Origin: Ceratothoa steindachneri
Taxonomy: Eukaryota; Arthropoda; Malacostraca; Isopoda; Cymothoidae
Reading direction: 5' to 3'
DNA: 64,000 nt
Assembly (NCBI GenBank): GCA_963969495.1
Contig: OZ018324.1
Coordinates: forward strand, 50,524,861 to 50,588,860
A model generated the notes under the pieces. That model saw nothing but the letters and a program-made list of their open reading frames with translations, was not told the origin of the DNA and did no database searches. How positions within the stretch are numbered: position 1 is the stretch's first letter; each line of letters begins with the position of its first letter. The translations under genes were made by a program, and so were the position numbers. This document shows positions 45,655-57,880 of the stretch, one piece after another.

Positions 45655-46985
45655 ATGGCTTCTGTGGAACAGGGCCTCCATGATGAGATTGCGAGACTGA
45701 GGCTGGAGCTGAGACAGAAAGAGGAGGAATGTATGATGTTAAGGAGCGTGATTGAGGGATTGAGGAATGATATGGTGGGTATGACTGAAAAGACTGATCG
45801 GATGAAGGTGGAGATGGATGAGAGACAAAAGCAGGTTGACCAAAGGATGCAGGACCTATATGACATGATGAAGGGGGTCAGGACCCTCAACCCTGACCCT
45901 TGCTCCGACTGAAGGGGATAAGACAAATGGGATGAGTGGAAGTGTATGTGAGTCTAGGGAGGATACAGTGATAGAAAGGATGGAGAATGGAAGAGAGTGG
46001 AACGCAAGAGAGGAAGGAAGACTGGGTCAAAGACGAAGGATCGGAAGGTGAGAGGGAAAAGTGTGGACTCGTACTCGGATGAAGGAGAGAGTGATGGTGT
46101 GATTGGTATGAGTAAGAGCGAGAGTAGCCCCAGTGAAAGTGAGGTGAATGTGGGAAAGGGAATTTTGATAAAGTAAGTGCAAAGGTTGATAAGTTTAGGT
46201 TGCATAGTGAGAAGAGTGTGGATGAATTCTTCAGGGAATTTGAGCATTATTGGAAGGTCAAAATACCCAGAGAATAAGGGATATTGGGTGAATGTATTAG
46301 GCAAGTGCTTGGAAAGGAAGGTGCTAGAGTTTTTCCATGTGATCACGAGTGTGGGTGAGCCAAGGTATGAGGTGGTGAAGAAGCAATTGATTGGGCAAGT
46401 GAAACAAATGAAAAGAGAGTGAGAAGTATAAAAGAGTGAATGAATTTGAGAAAGCTTGTATGGGGAAGAGTGAGTGTGAATATGTATGCGCATAGGCTTG
46501 AGACTATGGCAAGAAAGAGGTATGGTGATGATGGAGTGAATGAGTATAAGCAACTGTTTAGGAAGTTCCTGGACACGATCCTACAAAATGTGAGTGAATA
46601 GTTGAATGGGAAGAGAAAAGGAGGATGAGACTGACAGGTGAACGGTTGGTGTGGGAGGATGTGTTGGAACTGCTGGAAGATGGGCGATTTGATGAAGAAA
46701 GTGACTTAGATGAGGATGGATGGTATAGTGTGAATGTTGGTAGTAGGAAGCCTAGGAGCTTTCCTCCACCCCAGCAGTTTGTCAGTTATTGGTATGTCCT
46801 GAGGACTGCGCAAGCTGAGGCGATGTAGCTTCCTGGACTGGCAGACTGGATAGGCAAATGAAAGGGGGCAGATGACTGGTAAGTGTGTGAATGGGTATAT
46901 GAGGGAGCAACCGAGGTATGTCCCAGTGAATGGGAGGCCGAATGGTGTGAAAAAGAATGTGCAATGTCGTAGGTGTGAAAGGAAG
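45655..46985 (+). pseudogene. Gypsy-2 gag, frameshifted
   Basis: The first frame (45655-45912) starts MASVEQGLHDEIARLRLELR and is strongly charged with heptad-like spacing, so a coiled coil is likely. Later frames read KVDKFRLHSEKSVDEFFREF (about 46165-46250), the typical capsid entry of Gypsy gag. They go on to YAHRLETMARKRYGDDGVNE near 46480-46545 and a short acidic part (46625-46828). A single Cys-x2-Cys near 46955 (QCRRCERK) may be the start of the zinc knuckle. Composition is G-rich like the integrase half at 28566. Gag forms the particle core of LTR elements. Confidence 0.72.
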
Positions 46986-48427
46986 GTGGAAGATGGGAGT
47001 AAGCTGTATCTAGGTCTCCTAGACATAGAGAAGGTATATAATAGAGTAAACAGGGAGGTTTTGTGTAGAGTGTTGGAGAAGGAAGATAGTTAACATTTTA
47101 AAGAGCATGTATGTAGATACTAGAGCAAAGTATAGACTAGGAGATATAGAAACAGAATGGGTGAGGAGTGGAGAGACGTTAGGCTAGGGTGTATCCTTTT
47201 CACCACACTGTTTAGCATGTACACTGAGGATAAAAAGATATGCCTGTTGATGTACACAGATGATGTGATTGTGATGAGTGAGATAGCAGAAGAGTTGTAA
47301 AGGTTGTTAGATGTTGTGAGTATGGCAGAAATTTTGGAGTTAGTTTCAGCAAGGAGAAAAGCCAGGTGCTGACAGTAAATAGACCGGAGAATGATGGGTA
47401 TGCCACATGGAAAATCGGAGAAAATGTACTAAAGCAGACTGAAGAATATAAGTACTTAGGGAGTGTGGAAAGCTCAAGAGCCAGTGAGAAAATGAAGAAT
47501 GAGAAGATTAGTATGACTAACCAGTGGGTAGGTAGATTGGGCAGTGCAGCTAGGATTAGGGCTAGTAAGTATGATGTGGTGAGAGAAGTATGGAAGAGTG
47601 TGGCGGTGCCAAGTATTATATATGGTATGGATGTAATAGCTTGGAAGGAGAAGGAAATAGACAAGTTAGAGTCTGGGCAAAATAGGGTAGGAAGAATAGT
47701 CCTGAATGCACCTAAGTATGCAGCGATTGAGGGTGTGAGAGGTGACATGGGATGGAGTACTTTTAGAGAAAGGTGTATGAAAGTGTCTTTGAGGTATAAG
47801 ATTAGACTGGAACGAATGGAGGATACAAGATTGGCACGAAAGGTTTATTTGTGGAATGAGAACAGTAGCAGGTGGAATAAGAGTTGCTTGAGGATGACAA
47901 ATGTGTGTGGATTAGTAGCAAACTTTAGTTTGTATGAGTGGACAATGTTGAATGTGAATGGGAAGGAACATAACTGGGATGGGAGAAAGTGGAAAAATGA
48001 AATAGAAAAAGTGGTGAAAGATGTGGCTCAAAGAAAGTGGATGGATGAGATGGAGAGAAAGAGGACACTAAAGCTATATAAAGAAAAAAAGGCACCAAGG
48101 TATGGAAGCTTGGGTGGTGACCTTCTCATCCGTGCTAGGACACAATGTATGGATGTGAATGCGAGAAGTTACAGATGGTCAGAGTGTGGCAGTAAGATGT
48201 GTGACATGGGTGAGGATGAAACTGTAGAGCATATCATGTTGGAATGCGACAAGTATGTTAGTGAGAGAGTGGAAATGATGCAGGTCATCTTGAATGAAAT
48301 GGGATGTGAAATGAATGATGTGATAGAAAAGAGTGGAAGAGAATGGCTGCTTATTCTGTTGGGGCTCTGTGACCAGATAAATGGACGAATGATTGTAGCA
48401 GTGAAAGATTTCCTGGAGAGCGTATGA
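46985..48427 (+). pseudogene. LINE-D reverse transcriptase and C-terminal domain
   Basis: RT palm sequence starts YLGLLDIEKVYNRVNREVLC (first Asp region) in the same frame as gag codons upstream. MYTDDVIVMS-like sequence near 47260 is the catalytic box. A 353-codon open frame (47366-48427) follows: YKYLGSVESSRASEKMKNEK, WKSVAVPSIIYGMDVIAWKE and RGDMGWSTFRERCMK. It ends with CGSKMCDMGEDETVEHIMLE-C, a C-x3-C...H-x4-C zinc-binding end usual in LINEs without RNase H. The long open C-terminal frame is striking beside a broken palm. Confidence 0.82.
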
Positions 48428-48594
48428 AAGGTCAGAATGTGTTTGTAGGCAGGTAACATTAGGACAATACTAACTCTTTCCCTGTCCTCACAGGTAGTGC
48501 CAATACAAAGGCCAGGGGGATTACCGCTTGGTAGTCGCCCGCCTGTGGATCAAGATCAGACGGAGTGCACCTGAGTGAGGCCAGGAATGAGAGA

Positions 48595-48822
48595 TTTGAA
48601 TGACGACTATGTGACCCTGGGATTTGCAGACATCATAGTTCTGGTTAATGAAACAGCAGAGGGTTTGCAGACACTTCTGAATGTGGTGTAGCAGTATGAG
48701 GAAGAATGGAGAGTCAAATTTAGTCAAGGATAGTGCAAAATAATGATATTTGGAGAAGGAAGAAATGAAGGATGGATCCTAGGAAATGACATCCTAGAAG
48801 TGGTAAATGAGTATTTACCGTT
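48595..48822 (+). mobile_element. LINE-D RT palm fragment
   Basis: VTLGFADIIVLVNETAEGLQ covers the catalytic box (FADD changed to FADI), then YEEEWRVKFSQ and EGWILGNDILEVVNEY. It ends just where the next LINE-D segment (YRYLGVTVCN) would begin. It is therefore a second, partial copy behind the first. Confidence 0.75.
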
Positions 48823-48834
48823 GAAGTAGGGTCA

Positions 48835-50560
48835 TGGTGAAAGCCTATTGGCTTGTTTATACCCTCTCTGTTGTATGTGTAGATTAGTAGGTTGGCCGCA
48901 CTTAGTTATACCAATCTGGGCAGAATTTGGTTGGTTCAGTTTTAGTACATATATTCATATAACGCAAGACTTGAAGGTTTCTATAGAAGGTGCCTGAATA
49001 GTATCCTTTGGTAGATTGTTCCATCTGTCAACAATTCACTGAGAGAAACAGTTCTTCCTGGTATGTAGGCGGCTCCTCTCCTTGAATATTTTCTTGCTGT
49101 GGCCTCTCAGGCCAGTCTCACTTGGGGGAAAGCAGTGAGAGAAGTTCTGTTCTTGAGTTGTCATTTTAAAAACCTGAATCATGTCGGCTCTGCCACGATG
49201 AAATTCCAGAGTTGGGAGGCCAAGATGCTTAAGTCTTTCATTGTATGGGAGATGCTTCATTGAGTGGATGAGTCTTGTTGCTCTCCATTGAACCCCTTCT
49301 ATCAGCTTGATTTCTTTTAATTTGTAAGGTGACCATATACATGTAGCATATTCAAGATGAGCCTGATTAAGGTCTTATACAGTAGTAAAAACATATCTTT
49401 GTCCATGTAGTCAAAGCTTCGTTTCACCAGGCCGAGCATTGTGTTGGCCTTTTTATACCTTGTCGGCAATGTGCTTACTAAAGATGAAATCACTCTGAAA
49501 TGTCACTCCAAGGTCCTTCTCTGAACCTGTTTGGTTTAGTTGACCATCTCCCCATGGTGTAGTGATGTTTGGGGTTCCCATACACAAGGTGCATCGTCTT
49601 ACACTTGGAAACATTAAATTGAAGCTGCCATGTACAGGACCCAGCTAAAAGGGCATCCAAATCATCCTGGAAGGAGTCATACAGGTGCTCATCATCAAGG
49701 TTAAGGCTGATTTTCATATCTGCAAATATATGGACCACATTCTTAACTACATCTGGCAGATCATTAATGTAAATTAAGAAGAGGACTGGGCCCAGCACAC
49801 CCCTTTGAAGAACTCCACTCAGAACTTCCTTCCAGGCTGAGCTGGTTCATTTATAAGCTCTCTGGGTACGGCCTGTCAGAAAGCTACTGAGCCACCTTAA
49901 AACATTTCCTCTTATTCCCATAAGTTCTGTTTTGGCCAGCAGCCTCATGATCGGGACTGTGTCAAAAGCCGTTTGGAAGTCAAAATAGACAATGTCTACC
50001 ACCTTATCGGTGTCAGGTGCACTGGTCCATCTCTCAATAAGTCAATCAGTTGGAGGATGCAGTCTCTTCCACAGATAAAGCCATACTGTTGATTGGAGAG
50101 TAAATGGTTTGAGTATGAGGTGGTCCATTATGTGGTCTCTTAAGGATGCTCTCTATAACTTTACATATGACACAGGTAAGGCTAATGGGATGGTAGTTCC
50201 CAGGATTTGATCTGTCTCCCTTCTTATATATTGGTGTAATATTTGCCTGCTTCCAGTCATTTGGGACCTCGCCTTTGTTCAGGGATCTTTGAAACAACTT
50301 TGAGAGTGGTTCTGCATCTGTTGCTGAACCTCTTTCAGGAGGCTGGTGGCAGATCATCTGGTCCTCTGGCACTTGAGATTTTAAGAGTAGAGAGCTTCTT
50401 GCAGACATCCTCCTTATTGAATAAGACCTGTTCTAGTGGAAACACAATATCCTTTTACTGTGGCAGGGAAATTAGCTTGTGTCTTCTCTGGTAAAAACTT
50501 TTTGGTAGTGATTATTTAATACATTTGATTTCAGCTCATCTGTAACTGCCACCTGTCCAT
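48835..50560 (-). mobile_element. CR1-type LINE (LINE-E), 5'-truncated
   Basis: On the minus strand: PNDWKQANITPIYKKGDRSN and NYHPISLTCVICKVIESIL (50046-50408), LGPVLFLIYINDLPDVVKNV and VHIFADMKISL (49490-49798; FADD changed to FADM), then MKHLPYNERLKHLGLPTLEF (49036-49260). These are RT entry, palm and C-terminal segments in order. Stops and shifts lie between them. Confidence 0.85.
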
Positions 50561-50584
50561 TTGGCATTTTTAGCTCTCCCATTA

Positions 50585-50650
50585 TAGATGCTTGGGTATG
50601 ACAGTCTGTAATCCTAAGGATATATTTGAGAAGCATAAGAGACAAATATA
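50585..50650 (+). mobile_element. Small LINE-D fragment
   Basis: Plus-strand codons read CLGMTVCNPKDIFEKHKRQI, the same segment found on the minus strand at 52285-52345 as YLGVTVCNQKDIFEKH. It sits between two other LINEs. Confidence 0.65.
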
Positions 50651-50729
50651 ACATAACATAATTCATGAATGACAAAAGCCACAAGGGCATATCAAAGGTC
50701 ACCCGCATCTGTCAAAACCCACCCACAAA

Positions 50730-50950
50730 ATGCATCCATAGGATTGTGTCAGATCATGCATCTACAATATACAATTTAAACAATCCATAGGATTATGTCC
50801 TATCCTGCATCTACAATATACAATTCGAACCATACACAGGAATGTGTCAAAAACAAAAAGCAACATCATCAAAACTCGTCAAAATCCAAATCCATCATAA
50901 TATACAATAGTAAAAAACTGCATCCACAGGAATGAGTCCAGAATATCCCC
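50730..50950. repeat. Degenerate tandem repeat, ~49-bp unit
   Basis: Units beginning 'ccataggattgtgtc' (50736) and 'ccataggattatgtc' (50785) are close. Two further weaker units contain 'cacaggaatg'. It may be the 3' untranslated region of the next LINE. Confidence 0.7.
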
Positions 50951-51655
50951 CAAAGTTAACCCTCCCTCCCCATAAAATCATCTAATCTATGTTTGAATAC
51001 ATTCAAGTTTGGACTTTCTACCGTCTCAGATGGCAAATTATTCTAATAATCTACCACTCTAGTGGTGAAAAAATATTTTCTAACATCCAACCTGCACCTC
51101 TGTTTTTTAATTTTTAAGTGGTGACCCCTAGTCCTATTACTACCTTCCAACTCAAATTACTTGCTAAAATCCAACTTATCCATCTCAGAGCAGATTTTAA
51201 AAAGCTCAATCATATCTCCCCTTGCACATCTTCTCTCAAATGAGAACATATTTAGTACTCTCAGGCTATCTTCATATTCAAGGTGATCCAGGAAAGGTAT
51301 TATTTTTGTTGCCATCCTTTGTACTGACTTGAACAGGTTGATGTCATGTCTAAAATGTGACCATGCTTGTATACAGTACTCTAAATGTGGCAAACATATG
51401 AGTTATAGAGTTTAAGGATAATTTCTTTACTCTTGTAACTAACAATCCTGTTAATGTATCCTAGCACTCTATTTGTTCTATTTTTTGCCTGAATACACTG
51501 CTTTGATAACTTCAGTGACCCATCCACTACTACGCCTAAGTCCTTCTCATCCTCCACTGAATTCAGCCAATACCCATCCATTTCATAGCTAAATTCCCTA
51601 TTATCCCTTCCCATGTTAAGAACGTTGCATTTCTTAAGGTTAAAAGTCATCTGAG
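50950..51655 (-). mobile_element. CR1-type LINE (LINE-F) C-terminal fragment
   Basis: Minus-strand frames 51381-51650 (MTFNLKKCNVLNMGRDNREF, EKDLGVVVDGSLKLSKQC) and 51157-51393 (LEYCIQAWSHFRHDINLFKS, VQRMATKI) are the RT thumb and the typical CR1 end (family: LEYxxQxWSPxxxxDxxxLExVQRRxTK). The 5' half is absent. Confidence 0.85.
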
Positions 51656-51659
51656 CCCA

Positions 51660-54600
51660 AGCTGTATGTGCTCCCCTTCCCGTCCAAGGATCCAGTCAGT
51701 GCCTTTAATAGTAGCTGGCTTGCAAAACTCCCATCATACATATTCTCAATGCAAGGCTCCTTTTTGCCTTTGTATATGTTCAGACTTCTCTTTCTATTTA
51801 TTACTCTTCTCCAGAGCCTATCTCCTGAATCTAATATTTTTTGTTTCAGCTTTCCTTTTGCTCTGTCCTATTTATAGATTGCTTGTAATTCATATTACGT
51901 ATCCACTCTCATTACCTCTTTGCGCCACTCAGTCCTTTCATAGGCAGCATACAGATAGCCTGCCCATGTATCTATTCCCATCCCTTGTAGTCTCAACTTT
52001 TAGTTTGCTTTCATCCTTGTCACCCTCTCCTCATACCTACTCCAGCCCATTTCTCCTCTTACTGCCTCTACTGCTACATAGGGATTTGCCCCTAGTGCAA
52101 TGCTTGCCACTTTGTTTTGGATCTTTTCCATTCTGTCCAATTCTGCCTTTGTTACTTTACAGACTTCATACCCATACAGGCTTCTTGGGATCGCTATCCC
52201 TTTCCACAGTTCCCTTATCATTTTATACTTATTTGCTTGCTTAGTTGCCATGCCATGTTCCTTAGCATATTTACTTCATTTTGTCTCATGCTTCTCAAAT
52301 ATATCCTTCTGGTTACAGACTGTGACACCCAAGTATCTATATTCATTTACCACTTCTAGGATGTTGTTTTCTAGGATCCATCCTTCATCTCTTCATTCTC
52401 CAAATATCATTATTTTGCACTTTCTTCTACTAAATTTTACTCTCCATTTTTCCCCATACTGGTACACCACATTCAAAAGTCACTGCAAACCCTCTGCTGT
52501 TTCACTAACCAGAATTATGTCATCTGCAAATCCCAGGGTTGTCAATATGCGATCTCAAACCATGACTCCTTGGCCTTCCCTCTTAACTCTCTCCAACAGT
52601 TCTTCAATGAAGAAGCTGAACAAGCTAGGAGACATGGTACACCTTTGTCTAACCCCAATGTCATTCACTATCCAACCTGTTTCTATGTCTTTCAGATTTA
52701 GTTTGACTTTGTTGTTCTCATATAGTTTTTGTATTACATTTAGAATATTTGCATCCATCCCTAAGTCTCTTAGTCTTGCAAATAATTTTGTTCTATCCAC
52801 TCTATCAAAGGCTTTCTCTATATCGAGAAAACAGACATATAGCACACCCTCTTGTTTTCTTACCCTCTCTATTACATTCCGTAGTATATAGAGATTGTCT
52901 ATGGCTCTTCTTCCAGTCCTGAATACATTTTACTCATCTCCAAGTAACTCTTCACGTTCATCCCACTCCTTCAGTTTCTTTGTCATGATGCTACCAAACA
53001 ACTTTTCTATCACACTCATTATGGCTACTGGCCTGTAGCTATCCACCAGTTTTCTGTCTTTACCACCTTTGGGCAACAAATTAATCCTACTTTTCTGCCA
53101 AGTCTCAGGCACCCATCCATTCACCAACATATCATTAAATAGGGTTGTCAGTAACTCTTTCGGTAAATGTCGCGAGTATGGGCAGATGCAATTCTAGCTT
53201 ATTTTGAGGGTTGGCTCATTGTTGGAGATGGCTTGTTAGGGGGGATGTGCCTACGATGATCCTGAGATTTTGTCCACATAGATTTCAGCTGAAATGAAGT
53301 AGCTAGGAAAAATACCTCAAAATAAGCTAGGACTTGGATCCGGCCATACTCTGCACAATTACCACTCCTTCATTATTTCTCCTCCATATTTCAGAAATTC
53401 ACCAACTATCCTTTCTTCATCCATTGCATTATGGTTTTTTAACCTTTTTAACCCATACTCTATGTCCTCCCTGTTGATTCCTATACATTCATCCTCTAAT
53501 TCTTGTATTTCATACAGAAGTTGCTCATTAGCTCCGGTTTCTTCCGATCCCTCCCATGCCTGAATGATTCTTCCCCAATATTCTTCAATTTGCATCTTTA
53601 TTTTTTCCTCATCCTCGCATTCTCCTTCCATTGTCTTCATTATTACTTTGTCCTCACTTTATCCCCTTCCAAAGCCCTCCTCAGATATCTCCACTGCTCT
53701 CTTTCTCGGTCATTTACAACCAACTTCCTCCACTGTCTTATTTTTATCCTCTTCCTCCTTGATCTTTGCATCCCAGATTACTTGTGTAACTTTTTGTTTT
53801 TGCTTCTTATATTCTAATTCCATTCTTTCCACTTGTTCTGCCTCAACCCTCTCCCCTCTCTCTCTACTTTGCCTTAGTTTTCTTAGTTGTTTGTTAATCT
53901 TTCTCCTAGTTAAGTACTCTTTCTCCACTTCCTTGTTCCACCACCCCTTGCTTAACCTTTTCCCTCCTATTTGGATCCATTTTTCCCCAAATCTTTTGCA
54001 ATGCCACCTCTTTTATTTTTCCTTCTAACTGCATATAATTTACCCTCATATCCTCTGAGATTATTAGTACTGCCAATGCTTCTTCCATTTGATTTTCATA
54101 TGTTCCCCAATCCGCCCCTTTTTTTTCCATATATTTCTGGGCTTTCCCATTTTCATTTCCCATACCAGGTCCCATTTTACTTTCACTATATTTTAGCTTT
54201 ATGGTTAGTTTGGATCTCTATTTCCTGATCCACATCAATACATATGCCTTCATCTATTTCGCCACACTTTTTGTTTATTAGAGCAAAATCTATTGCACTC
54301 CTCCTCTCTCCTTGCTGCCAGGTTCGGATTCCTTGCACTTCTAGATTCTTCAGAATTACATCGCTTTCAATTATCCATTGAGACACCCTTCTTCCATTGC
54401 CATTTATTTCTTCCCCCAGTAGGCCCACAGGAGCATTAAAATCCATATCAATAACCATTTTTCGTTTTCCATTTCTTGTGTCAGGCTCCTTAGTTCTTCT
54501 ATTAGCCATTCACTCTTCCTCCAGTTGGTACCTTCCACATAATTGTACACTACCTGAAAACCATTCTGCTCTGCACCTAGCACCACTTATTTTATACCTT
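51660..54600 (-). mobile_element. LINE-D, long minus-strand copy
   Basis: In order on the minus strand: endonuclease end (54186-54509, with LIWI/VIDMDFNAPVGLLG and RRSAIDFALINKK), linker (53359-54175), RT entry (52930-53130, PETWQKSRINLLPKGGKDRK), palm (52555-52845, CFLDIEKAFDRVDRTKLFAR, RQRCTMSPSLFSFFIEELL), then SFADDIILV-like codons near 52510 and the C-terminal part (52000-52251). It is about half identical at protein level to the plus-strand copy at 46985. Large antisense open frames here are shadows. Confidence 0.85.
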
Positions 54601-55329
54601 TCAGGGCATTCACTCTCCACATTGAGGCGTAATCGGCTCATACATCCGCTGAGCTTATAAATGCTGCTCTATGTGGGAACTTTTCCACCAAGAGATAGCA
54701 CAAGTAAAACAAACACTCGTGAATAATGGTTTCTCAAACAGCATGATTGACAAATAATTCCAATCATTTTTAAATAATCATTGCAAAGATATGTATAAAA
54801 CTAAAGTAATCAGGGAGAAGTCAACAACATCAAAGTGTATTACAGAAACCAGATGTCCACGGCCTATAAAATATATGAAAAATACATCAAGGAGATTATT
54901 AACCGCAACATCAAGGTTAAAAATCAAATATATCCTTCTGGTTACAGACTGTGACACCCAAGTATCTATATTCAACTCATTTATTATAAAACAACAAAAG
55001 CCAACAATTCCCTGATGAAAAACTCCTTGAATCTCAAGTCAACTAACATAGTTTACGAGTTCATTTGCCCCGATAAAGACTAAGCTTTATAACAACTCAA
55101 AATATATTGGCATGACGACTACTACTGTAACACTTTTGAGACGTTTAACTATGCATCTACAAAGCAGAGGGCCTAAAAATCATATGGAGATTGCTCATGA
55201 TATCAACCCAATGAGAGATATGCTTGTTAATAACACCATTATTAAAAGAAAAGAGGTAATAAAGCTAGGCTGAACATCTTAGAAGCAATATTAAAAAACA
55301 AAGATAAGCCAGCCATCAACAGTCAAGCG
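54601..55329. other. Inter-element DNA with one small LINE-D scrap
   Basis: Mostly AT-rich sequence without family resemblance. Bases 54926-54974 repeat LINE-D sequence from 52297-52342 almost exactly. Confidence 0.5.
54926..54974 (-). mobile_element. LINE-D scrap of about 48 bp
   Basis: Nearly identical to 52297-52342 and in the same orientation, with unrelated DNA on both sides. No clear target duplication. Confidence 0.7.
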
Positions 55330-57880
55330 ACAAGCTGGAATTGCACATTAAAATTATTTTAAAATTCCACTCACCGGACTGGCCCATTTCCTCTTAACAA
55401 TATGCTCAACCTAGGTGGAATAAATACCCCTTAAAAATCATTTTCTTTCATTCTATCACACCCCAAAATACCCCCTTCCCCTCCCACTTTAATTCTCACC
55501 CACTATATCTTCCACTATCCCAACTTCTACTACCAGGAACTAATCTCCACATACCAGACAGAAAAGACAATCTTCTCAGACCACAACCTCGTCACTCTAC
55601 ACACTAATTACAGAAAGACCAGAACTACTGTGACAAAGGAGACCAAAGATCCAAACCCATTCAGAAATATGAATTTCCACAATGAGACCATAGAGTGGAA
55701 CAACATAATCAGCCACCTCTCCAAAACAAACTGGGATCAAACACTCTGGAAAAAGTTCCAATGACCAACTCTATACCATTACCATTATCCTGACCAAAGC
55801 TTGCACAACCCACATCCCAATGAGGAAAAGAAGGCTCACCCACAGAAATATCCCCTGTGACAGAAAACCCTAATGAGGAAATGAACAGCCCTGAACAAAA
55901 AACTACTAGCAAACCCAAAGAGGAAAGAAAACAAATTTAATTGATGAAAATCGAGCAATTGCCAACATCAAACGCAACCCTAAATACTTCTATGGCTATA
56001 CAAAGAAATTCAAAAGGACTAAAAACCAAATTGGCCCACTCCTCACCCAGAATGAATCCACAAATGACGACCCACAAGAAATGAGCAACACACTCCTGCA
56101 ACAATATGAAGCAGTCTTCAGCATCCCAGATCGTCAGCACCAAGTAGACGACCCCGAAAACTTCTTCAACACAAACTCAGATGCCCAAGCAAGCACACTA
56201 GCAGACCTTACCTTTACAGAAAACGACATAACCAATGCACTTGAGGAACTGAAATCAAACTCGGCTACCGGACCTGATGGAATACCAGCCATACTACTAC
56301 TAAAGGGCCAAGATGACCTCATCCACCCCATCTACCTCCTATGGCGTAACTCCTTGAACACCAGAGTCATACCCACTCTCTTGATAAAAAGGACTTGTCA
56401 TGTCCATTTACAAAGGAGGAGAAATAAATCAACCCCCAAAACTACAGACCCATCGCTTTGACCTCGTACCTCATCAAAATCTTTGAAAAAGTGGTAAGAA
56501 ACCAGCTAACAGCCTTCATGGAGAGCAACAATCTAATGAACAACACTCAGCATGGTTTCCGGAAGGGAAGGTCCTGCCTCTCAAAACTGCTAGCTCATTA
56601 GACTGGATGCTCCAACAACTTAGCGACCGAATCAATGTAGACATAGTCTTCCTCGACTTTGCCAAGGCTTCCGACAAGGTTGAGCATGGAATTCTTCTCC
56701 ACAAAATAAGAAGGCTTGGGGTAAGGGGGGAAACTGGGCATATGGCTACACAACTTCTTGACCTACAGAACACAACAAGTTGCAGTTGAAGACCAGAAAT
56801 CAACAGAAAGACCTGTCATCAGCAGAGTTCCACAAGGCTCAGTCCCGGGCCCCCCTCCTATTCCTCATACTGATGGGAGACATAAACGATGGAATCAACG
56901 ACTCCTATCTTCCTTTGCCGATAACACAAACATCAGCAGAACAACAAACTCAGAAGATGACCTATCCCAGCTGCAACAAGACCTTAACAACATATACGAC
57001 TGGGCACAAACAAACAATATGAGCTTCAACGAAAACAAATTTGAAATGCTAAGATGCAGTACCGGTAACAATGAACACATATGCCACCTGCAAACTAAAG
57101 GTGGTCTATCAATCACAACAAAACCCCATGTGAAATGTTTAGGTGTGCACCTAAGTAAAGAGGCCACATTCCAACACCACATTGAGGAAATCACAAGGAA
57201 AGCCAGGAAGACAGCAGGGTGGATCCTAAGGGTTTTTCACTCACAAGAACAAGACTGTCTCCTAACACTGGAAAACCCTGGTCCAGTTGATCCTCAACTA
57301 CTGCAGCCAGCTTTGGTCCCCCCACAAAAAGGCCGATGCCCAATCCCTTGAAGCTGTGCAGCGTAAATTCATGAGAAAGATCCGGGGGGCTGGATATCTA
57401 TCCTACTGAGAGCGTCTGAAGTACCTTGGCATATACTCTCAACAGAGGAGGAGAGAATGGTATATATCCATATACACATGGAAAATCTTAGAAAACTTGG
57501 TACCAGATCCAACCACCAGCAACACCATGAACCCAAAATGCACAGAGCGAATTGGCCGAAGGTGTGAAAGAAAAGCACTGCCCTCCCATGCTCCAGAAAG
57601 AATAAAGACTAACCACAGCCAGTTTGGATCATTACGGCCCCCAAACCTTCAACTGCTTACCAAAAAATGGGAGAAACGTAACAAACTGTTCAGTAGAAAA
57701 ATTCAAAGCAGAGCTGGACAAATTCCTGCAAACACTCCCAGATGAGCAGCCAGTACCAGGGTACAGCTCACTCTGTAGGGCAACATCTAATTCAATAGCT
57801 GACCAGGTGGACCTGATGAAGTGGGACTCTGGGATCAGCAGGAGTGGTGATGTATTATGGCTCTGAGGCAGCGGCTTCTA
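55330..57880 (+). mobile_element. CR1/L2-type LINE (LINE-H)
   Basis: The end of the endonuclease (IFSDHNLVTLHTNY near 55570) is followed by a linker (KYFYGYTKKFKRTKNQIGPL), and RT entry in the frame 56081-56461 (NSATGPDGIPAILLLKGQDD). The palm has FRKGRSCLSKLLAH and VDIVFLDFAKASDKVEHGIL (56607-56789), then SRVPQGSVPGPPP and SFADNTNISRTTNSEDD (56758-57351; FADD changed to FADN). A C-terminal end lies at 57624-57866 (TNCSVEKFKAELDKFLQ). Frames shift at least four times. Confidence 0.86.

Noticed and set aside
45954..46576. Long hydrophobic minus-strand frames opposite Gypsy-2 gag
   Set aside because: The sense strand is G-rich gag with recognisable motifs; the antisense reads Ser/Leu/Phe/Pro-rich by composition alone.
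47212..47748. 178-codon minus-strand frame that looks like a membrane protein
   Set aside because: It is antisense to the LINE-D 353-codon frame, and its hydrophobicity follows from the sense composition.
51666..54228. Several long plus-strand frames (up to 263 codons) rich in Leu, Ser and Phe
   Set aside because: They lie antisense to LINE-F and LINE-D coding sequence on the minus strand and have no family resemblance.
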